NCBI GenBank assembly: GCA_043770095.1
Contig: JAYVIR010000049.1
Coordinates: 62,001-126,000 of the forward strand
From: JBGSUZ01 sp043770095
GTDB taxonomy: Bacteria > Bacillota > Clostridia > Peptostreptococcales > Acidaminobacteraceae
DNA: 64,000 nucleotides
Direction of reading: 5' to 3'
The notes under the pieces are model-generated. The model did not search any database. It saw only the letters and a list, made by a program, of their open reading frames with translations, and was not told where the DNA came from. Made by a program: the position numbers and the translations under genes. Shown in pieces: positions 59,227 through 64,000 of this stretch. The first letter of the stretch is position 1. Every line of letters begins with the position of its first letter.

Positions 59227-59275
59227 TATACCCTTTTTTTAAAAGAAGGCGTAGTAAAAATAAAAAAAGGGTATA
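59227..59275. promoter_or_regulatory. Perfect 14-base inverted repeat in a divergent promoter region
   Basis: TATACCCTTTTTTT (59227-59240) and AAAAAAAGGGTATA (59262-59275) are exact reverse complements with 21 bases between. Each arm holds the -10 of one divergent transcript: TATAAA at 59272-59277 for the SLH gene and TATAAC (minus, 59225-59230) for the HD-GYP operon. The -35 regions would overlap in the centre and are poor, so shared control by a dimeric factor or activator is likely. Confidence 0.65.
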
Positions 59276-59313
59276 AATATCTCGTGAAACCTATACAGAT
59301 GGGAGGGATTTAT

Positions 59314-62300
59314 TTGAAAAAAACAATCGCTAGAATAATGATTCTGCTAATGGTGCTTAATATTGGGGTTTTTAAGGGCTCTTATGCAAACGGCGAATCG
59401 CCTGTGCCACTGTTTGTGAACTCAACAGAGACAGAAGCAACTTTTAAATATGACTCTGATATTTCGGGAAAACTGTATTACATGGTGACTACGGAAGATA
59501 TTGTGCCCTCGCCTGAGGACGTTAAGGCAACTGCTTTAACGGGTGTCATTTCACCCGCTTTGGTTGCAAAAGGAAGTATAAATGTAGCTCATTCAGAGGG
59601 TACACTCTCCATTAGTGGTCTCAACGGCAAAAACTATACCTTACATACGACATTTCAACATGGGAACACTTTTGAGGCGGTGACGTCGAATGAATTTACG
59701 GCACTAGGTTATGAACTTACACCAACAATTACCGTAACCGATACCAATAAAATGATTGTGAAAACTAAATTGAACAATTCAGGATTCTTATATTATGGTG
59801 TGTATAAAGATGGCACTGGCATTACAGCGATGAATTTAGTGAATGCTCTAGATCCCAATCCGCAAATTATAGATCCAAATAGAGTGTATGGGGAGAAAAA
59901 AATAGTTACAAATGGGGTTGAAATCACAGCGATAATTCCTTTTATTGACAAAAACCAAGCTTATGACTTGGTTTTTGTTAAAAAAGATAGCTTTGGCAAT
60001 GTAAGTCATACGGTTCAGACGCTTAATGACAAGAGGGCTGCAAAGACGCAGTTGCTGAATGCGGCTTATATTTATCAAGGTGACGAGACTGGACAATCTT
60101 CAGTTTATCTGTACTTTAAAGATGACATAGTTCGTACTGGTGATAACTCTAACTATACCATTACCTTTAAGAAAGATGGTGCTGCGGAAGGTTATACCGT
60201 AGGGACAGGTAATTTTGAAATTATTACGAGTGGCAGTGCTACGAATATTGTTGAACTTAGTTTAGACAGCGATGTTCATTCCGAACTTCTAACGTGGGAT
60301 AATAATTCGGGAACTATGACAGTCACCGTCAATAATTTAGGTGGGTTTGCGCCTCTCGCCGCAGTGAATTATCAAACGAGCATTTTTGTCATGCCAGCTG
60401 AAAGTTATAACAGCACAGCAGGTTCAATGATGAAGAGTGCAAGTTATGAATATACTGGACTCGGTGAAGTTGTAGGGGATAGTATTGCGGTCACAATGGA
60501 CTCACCAATGTATGATGTAGAGGTACCAAACTATACGACGCCTGCGGCCGTCAATTTTGATTTGTCGGTAGTGGGATTAGACGTGCCTTTTGTTGCAGAA
60601 GACGATTACAAAGTAGTATTAGCAAACCCGAGTCATTTTAATATTATATTTACCACTGGTGGGGCTGTTAAATTGGCCATGTTGCCGACAAGTGTCATGA
60701 AAATTACCGTTAATAACGGCGCTAATGGGTCTTGGTTTAAACCTTATGCCAATGAAATGTATGTGCCTAGACTCTCCAGCAATTCAACACTGGCCTCAAT
60801 GGAATTGTACGGACGACCAATTGCGCTCACGCCAGGAACTAAGGAATATACCGTTAGCGTTCCTTATTCGCTTCTGGATGCCTATAACAGCACACCAGCG
60901 GCAGCGTTAAAGGTCATTCCTAGCGATCCGCAGAGTTATGTAACAATCCTTCCATATCCGCCAAATGGAATCCATATTTTGGTTATGTCGGCGGATGGGG
61001 CGGATGGTAACGAAGATTCCATTTCAAACTACACTATTTACGCGCAACCCAATGAACTGACCCTAGCAGGCATTTCAATTAATGGTCAAAAGGTAAGCAG
61101 TTTTGATCATTATGCGACTTCGTATGCCTATACCATTACAGAACCAATCACATCAGAACCATTATTAACCGTTGCACACTCTGAGCATGTAACGGCAACC
61201 ATTACCTCTGTCTTAAGTCCAAGTATTGCTAATGCCTATGTGTATACGGTCATTCTCAGAACTATTGGCTCGGAGACATCTGCGACGTATACTGTGACGG
61301 TGACAGGCGGCCCAGTTACACCAGTTACGCCACCGGTTGATAACAATGGGCATGGGAAAGATAAAGAGAACAACGGCAATGGCAATGGCAACGGCAACAG
61401 CAACGCTAATTCAGGAACAGCAACGCCTAATGTAGATCCAACGACTGAAATCAATAGTCTTATTAATTTGCCGACAGAGAATCTGACAGGGCAAAATATC
61501 ACCAATAATATGAAGAATATTGAAATAGCGATGGATGAGATTCGTAGTGACAAACAGGCCTTCGATACCCTTACTAAGATGGATGACCTTGTCAAAAAAG
61601 TAAGTGACTCTATGACAAATAATCCAACTGAAAAGAAAGAATTAAGCACAATGGTCACTCAAATGACCACAAAAATGGAAGAAAAACTAAGCATGATTGA
61701 CAATCCTGAAAATAGAATGGTTGTACTTGATCAATTTCTCACTGAAATTAAACTTTTCAAGACTAAAGCTGGTGAGCCAATGACTACGATGGATAAGAGC
61801 GTTGAAGACATGGTTCAAAAAACAGCCAATGCTTTTGGCACAATTAAACTTGAAGCGGCGGCTGCAGGAGAAGCAATAAAAATTGATGACAAAATGCTTG
61901 CCAGTGTTATTGAAAAACAGACTGAAGCGCTTAAAAAGCTTACACAAATTCAGCAAACTTACTTTGACACCAGCGCCACCAGAACGATTAAAAAAGAAAT
62001 CAAAATTGAATCTAGCTTAGCGGGCAGTGCAGCCATGTTAAAAGTAGATCTTGCTGCCAACCAAGTTGGAACGCTTAAAGATGCTAAAATCGATTCGGTG
62101 ACCATCAGTAACGTGAGTGCTGAGATAAAATTACCTGTGTCGAATCTAAAACCGACTGAGTCAGCACAAGTTGCTATTGAAAAAATGCCGACGGTGCTCC
62201 CTTCAAACATAGGAAGCAATTCGGGGCCAAAGCTTGTTTACGATGTCGGGTTCTTGATCAACAATGTAGCTCAGCAAAAATTCAGTAAACCAATTACCTT

Positions 62301-63009
62301 AGCGTTTAATTTGACAACATTTGAACTGCAAAAGGAATCTCCGCTAGAGTTGTCAATTTTCAAATTAAACACTCAGACAAACGTGTGGGAAGCGGTTGGT
62401 GGAATTGTCGACCCAGAATCGTTTAAAATTTTCGTGACAAGGGACAATCTTAGTCAGTATACCGTTCTTAAGTCTAAGAAAAGTTTTAGCGATGCAGATC
62501 AATCTTGGGCAAAAGCTGAAATTAACGCCTTGCTCAATAAGGGCATTGTTTCTGAGACTGCAAAATTTGAACCTCAAAGCGCTTTAACAAGAGGCGAATT
62601 TGCTCAGTGGATTGCTAAAGCCTATGGCCTTAAAGTCTCTGATCAAAATTTGCCATTCAAAGACGTTGCCAAATCGGGGGCTTCTTTTGAAGCCATTGCA
62701 GCGGTTTACCAACAGGGCATTTTGACAGGTAAAAGCAAAACAAAATTCGACCCAAGTGGCAAGGTCACTCAAAATGAAATGGCAGCCGTACTGGGAAAAT
62801 TACTGGTTAGTTTTGACAACAAAGAAAAATCAGGAAAAGTAACTTCTAAGTATTTGTCACAGTTAAAAACAACTCAAGTTGCGTCTTGGGCAGAAGATGA
62901 CATGGCGCTATTAATGGAACTGGGGCTCAACATTAGCGGGAAAAATGGCGGAGAACCCCTCACAAAAGAAGCGGCAGCTTCTGCGTTTATAAAATTCTAC
63001 CGATCTTAG
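59314..63009 (+). CDS. Large S-layer-homology (SLH) surface protein with cadherin-like domains
   Basis: A 1231-residue exported protein. Signal peptide MKKTIARIMILLMVLNIGVF (cleavage near residue 27 after SYA); a beta-rich region (about 30-480); two cadherin-like beta-sandwich repeats (about 490-580 with ELYGRPIALTPGTKEYTV, and 582-670 with ISINGQKVSSF); a Pro/Asn/Gly linker (about 672-710) built on hexamer DNA repeats; a helical part (about 715-880); a beta domain; and three SLH motifs at the end (from about 1055, SFSDADQSWAKAEINALLNKG) that bind pyruvylated wall polymers. TTG start at 59314 with GGGAGGG 6 bases upstream. Probably part of the cell-surface layer; divergent from the HD-GYP operon through a shared inverted repeat. 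Confidence 0.92.
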   Translation: MKKTIARIMILLMVLNIGVFKGSYANGESPVPLFVNSTETEATFKYDSDISGKLYYMVTTEDIVPSPEDVKATALTGVISPALVAKGSINVAHSEGTLSISGLNGKNYTLHTTFQHGNTFEAVTSNEFTALGYELTPTITVTDTNKMIVKTKLNNSGFLYYGVYKDGTGITAMNLVNALDPNPQIIDPNRVYGEKKIVTNGVEITAIIPFIDKNQAYDLVFVKKDSFGNVSHTVQTLNDKRAAKTQLLNAAYIYQGDETGQSSVYLYFKDDIVRTGDNSNYTITFKKDGAAEGYTVGTGNFEIITSGSATNIVELSLDSDVHSELLTWDNNSGTMTVTVNNLGGFAPLAAVNYQTSIFVMPAESYNSTAGSMMKSASYEYTGLGEVVGDSIAVTMDSPMYDVEVPNYTTPAAVNFDLSVVGLDVPFVAEDDYKVVLANPSHFNIIFTTGGAVKLAMLPTSVMKITVNNGANGSWFKPYANEMYVPRLSSNSTLASMELYGRPIALTPGTKEYTVSVPYSLLDAYNSTPAAALKVIPSDPQSYVTILPYPPNGIHILVMSADGADGNEDSISNYTIYAQPNELTLAGISINGQKVSSFDHYATSYAYTITEPITSEPLLTVAHSEHVTATITSVLSPSIANAYVYTVILRTIGSETSATYTVTVTGGPVTPVTPPVDNNGHGKDKENNGNGNGNGNSNANSGTATPNVDPTTEINSLINLPTENLTGQNITNNMKNIEIAMDEIRSDKQAFDTLTKMDDLVKKVSDSMTNNPTEKKELSTMVTQMTTKMEEKLSMIDNPENRMVVLDQFLTEIKLFKTKAGEPMTTMDKSVEDMVQKTANAFGTIKLEAAAAGEAIKIDDKMLASVIEKQTEALKKLTQIQQTYFDTSATRTIKKEIKIESSLAGSAAMLKVDLAANQVGTLKDAKIDSVTISNVSAEIKLPVSNLKPTESAQVAIEKMPTVLPSNIGSNSGPKLVYDVGFLINNVAQQKFSKPITLAFNLTTFELQKESPLELSIFKLNTQTNVWEAVGGIVDPESFKIFVTRDNLSQYTVLKSKKSFSDADQSWAKAEINALLNKGIVSETAKFEPQSALTRGEFAQWIAKAYGLKVSDQNLPFKDVAKSGASFEAIAAVYQQGILTGKSKTKFDPSGKVTQNEMAAVLGKLLVSFDNKEKSGKVTSKYLSQLKTTQVASWAEDDMALLMELGLNISGKNGGEPLTKEAAASAFIKFYRS
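61375..61404 (+). repeat. Hexanucleotide repeat in the linker of the SLH gene
   Basis: Five copies of a GGCAAY-type hexamer (GGCAAT, GGCAAT, GGCAAC, GGCAAC, AGCAAC) code for alternating Gly-Asn. In-frame gain or loss of copies would change linker length without frameshift. Confidence 0.8.
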
Positions 63010-63026
63010 TTTTCTGCACATCATTC

Positions 63027-63066
63027 AAAAGGCGATCATTGGGCTATAGCCCTTTGGTCGCCTTTT
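63027..63066 (+). terminator. Terminator after the SLH gene
   Basis: An outer 9-base stem (63027-63035 with 63058-63066) and an inner GGGCTATAGCCC (63041-63052), with an interrupted stem and a T-rich right arm. Confidence 0.7.
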
Positions 63067-63073
63067 GTCGGTA

Positions 63074-63102
63074 TTGGTAAGGCGCCTTATTTGTGATATG
63101 AT
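63074..63102 (+). promoter_or_regulatory. Promoter of the 63124 gene
   Basis: TTGGTA and TATGAT are 17 bases apart, with TG one base before the -10 box (extended -10). Confidence 0.6.
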
Positions 63103-63123
63103 TATCAGCAAGAGGTGAAGTGA

Positions 63124-63699
63124 ATGAAGGACGAAAAAATAATTGAAAAACCAGTTGTTAAACTGTTTAAAATGCTTCAATATCCGCTTATGATCGCTAT
63201 AGCCGCAGGCGGAATTGTGGTTTATAATGGTTGGAATACAGTCAGTATTGAGCCTCAGCTGCAGTATAAGCAATTTAAATATTTTGACAGTGCAGAGCGT
63301 TATCTCAGAGAAAATTATGGACTGAGTGCGGACGGCGTTGAAAGTTTTATTGAGCCTGCTGTTGGAAATTATTTCTTTTTTCAAGCAGGAATGATGATTG
63401 AAAAAGTAGCCCCTTTTGAAATGACATTTTTGTATAAAGAAAAATTCCCAGTAAAGAAAGAACAGATTTTATGGTACTCCGTAGACGATCGATTTTCGCT
63501 CGATTTAAATACTTCAGAGGTGTATCAGAGGGATAAAAATATGGTTTTGAAACTTGAAGGAACACTAGTTTTTAAAGCAAGACCTTTCATCGATTTATTA
63601 AAGCAGAAATATTTGAAAGAAGACGGGTTTGTTGAAAAAGATGGTTGTCTCATAAAATCGATTCAATATGATTTGCAGTTAAGTCCAAATGAGAGATAA
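63124..63699 (+). CDS. Unknown single-pass membrane protein
   Basis: A 191-residue protein with a short basic cytoplasmic start (MKDEKIIEKPVVKLFKML), one membrane helix (about 19-37) and an extracytoplasmic part of about 150 residues with alternating beta-like segments (YFFFQAGMMIEKV, EMTFLYKEKFPV, ILWYSVDDRFSLDLNTSEVY). No Cys, lipobox or known motif. I do not recognise the family. AGAGGTG lies 6-7 bases before the ATG. It has its own promoter and is followed, 53 bases later, by the partial membrane protein gene. Confidence 0.8.
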   Translation: MKDEKIIEKPVVKLFKMLQYPLMIAIAAGGIVVYNGWNTVSIEPQLQYKQFKYFDSAERYLRENYGLSADGVESFIEPAVGNYFFFQAGMMIEKVAPFEMTFLYKEKFPVKKEQILWYSVDDRFSLDLNTSEVYQRDKNMVLKLEGTLVFKARPFIDLLKQKYLKEDGFVEKDGCLIKSIQYDLQLSPNER

Positions 63700-63752
63700 C
63701 AATCTGCCAATAAGCTAACCCTAATCTATAATTGCTGGAGGTAATGAGAAAA

Positions 63753-64000
63753 ATGGAATTAAAATATGATATGAAGCGGGCAGTACGCTTCAACCTAATA
63801 GTAACTTGGTTGTTTGTGGTTATTTTTTCAATAACAGCTTTTATTAATGGTGGCATGGAACTTGGTGTACGTGCGCTAGTCACAACGTGTGTTACAGGAC
63901 TTATCTCTACGGCAATCTATTTTATGCCTATGGATATCAATGTTAAGGGCTTGATTTTAGTCATGCTTCCAACGCTTGCTTCTGTAGGACTTTCTGTTGT
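63753..64000 (+). CDS. Polytopic membrane protein, amino-terminal part (runs off right edge)
   Basis: An open frame of 82 codons begins at ATG 63753 with GGAGGT 10 bases upstream (an in-frame ATG at 63744 is too close to it). The product starts MELKYDMKRAVRFNLIVTWL and has three hydrophobic segments (about 12-32, 38-57, 64-82). The amino end recalls the membrane parts of some clostridial methyl-accepting chemotaxis proteins, but nothing diagnostic is inside the window. Confidence 0.6.
   Translation, partial: MELKYDMKRAVRFNLIVTWLFVVIFSITAFINGGMELGVRALVTTCVTGLISTAIYFMPMDINVKGLILVMLPTLASVGLSV

Noticed and set aside
59227..59275. GGGTAT read as sigma-B -10 boxes
   Set aside because: No GTTTAA-like -35 at 12-14 bases on either strand, and sigma-B is not expected in Clostridia.
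61236..61658. Minus-strand open frame of about 140 codons opposite the SLH gene
   Set aside because: The Leu/Pro run is the antisense of the Gly-Asn hexamer repeat; not a gene.
1..64000. Search for tRNA, rRNA, CRISPR arrays, insertion sequences and phage genes
   Set aside because: None could be supported by eye: no clover-leaf sets, no regularly spaced repeats, no transposase or integrase motifs.

Overview
The window looks like chromosome of a low-to-medium GC Gram-positive bacterium of the class Clostridia. Ribosome binding sites are strong GGAGG types, TTG and GTG starts are common, there is a complete WalRK locus with YycH and YycI, a c-di-AMP phosphodiesterase, a DnaI/DnaD-type helicase loading pair, and an S-layer (SLH) protein. 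Gene content and style suggest a Fusibacter/Acidaminobacter-like lineage, but that is only an impression. The order yybS-gdpP-rplI-dnaB-purA-walRKHIJ matches the origin-proximal order known from Bacillus, so the first 26 kb is probably near oriC. No rRNA, tRNA, insertion sequence, prophage or CRISPR array was seen.

Layout. 1-1.8 kb (minus): end of a sugar-type ABC transporter (permease cut by the edge, plus binding protein). 2-26 kb: the conserved core, with a MoxR/DUF58/transglutaminase operon inserted between rplI and dnaB; purA with its promoter; ilvE; the helicase loader pair; an M23 peptidase; and the walRK operon, which carries an extra secreted coiled-coil protein. 26-32.5 kb: MerR regulator, arginase, formate/nitrite channel, M3 peptidase, a BusR-like c-di-AMP-type regulator and small proteins. 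32.5-37 kb: an orphan PAS kinase beside a PPP-type phosphatase, exonuclease III and DUF554. 37-41.6 kb: carAB behind a PyrR-type leader. 41.7-49.4 kb: CNNM/CorC transporter, oxidoreductase, amino-acid binding lipoprotein, a receiver lacking its phospho-Asp, a PatB aminotransferase, a frameshifted Cache kinase and an XRE-like regulator. 49.6-53.2 kb: DUF4178-PspA-DUF4247-DUF350-spermidine synthase operon. 53.3-59.2 kb (minus): DEAD-box helicase, then a tightly overlapping operon of GAF/HD-GYP protein, metallo-beta-lactamase-fold enzyme and TPR adenylate cyclase. 59.3-64 kb: a 1231-residue SLH protein, an unknown anchored protein and the start of a polytopic membrane protein.

How it fits together. 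Three second-messenger themes recur: c-di-AMP (GdpP and a BusR-like repressor), probable cAMP (cyclase plus a possible phosphodiesterase), and c-di-GMP (HD-GYP). Envelope upkeep is the other theme (WalRK, M23, transglutaminase, PspA cluster, SLH). The most original observation is the carAB leader: a PyrR-type hairpin overlaps the ribosome binding site of a 23-codon leader ORF whose stop codon lies in the loop of an intrinsic terminator. This suggests PyrR-gated, translation-coupled attenuation.
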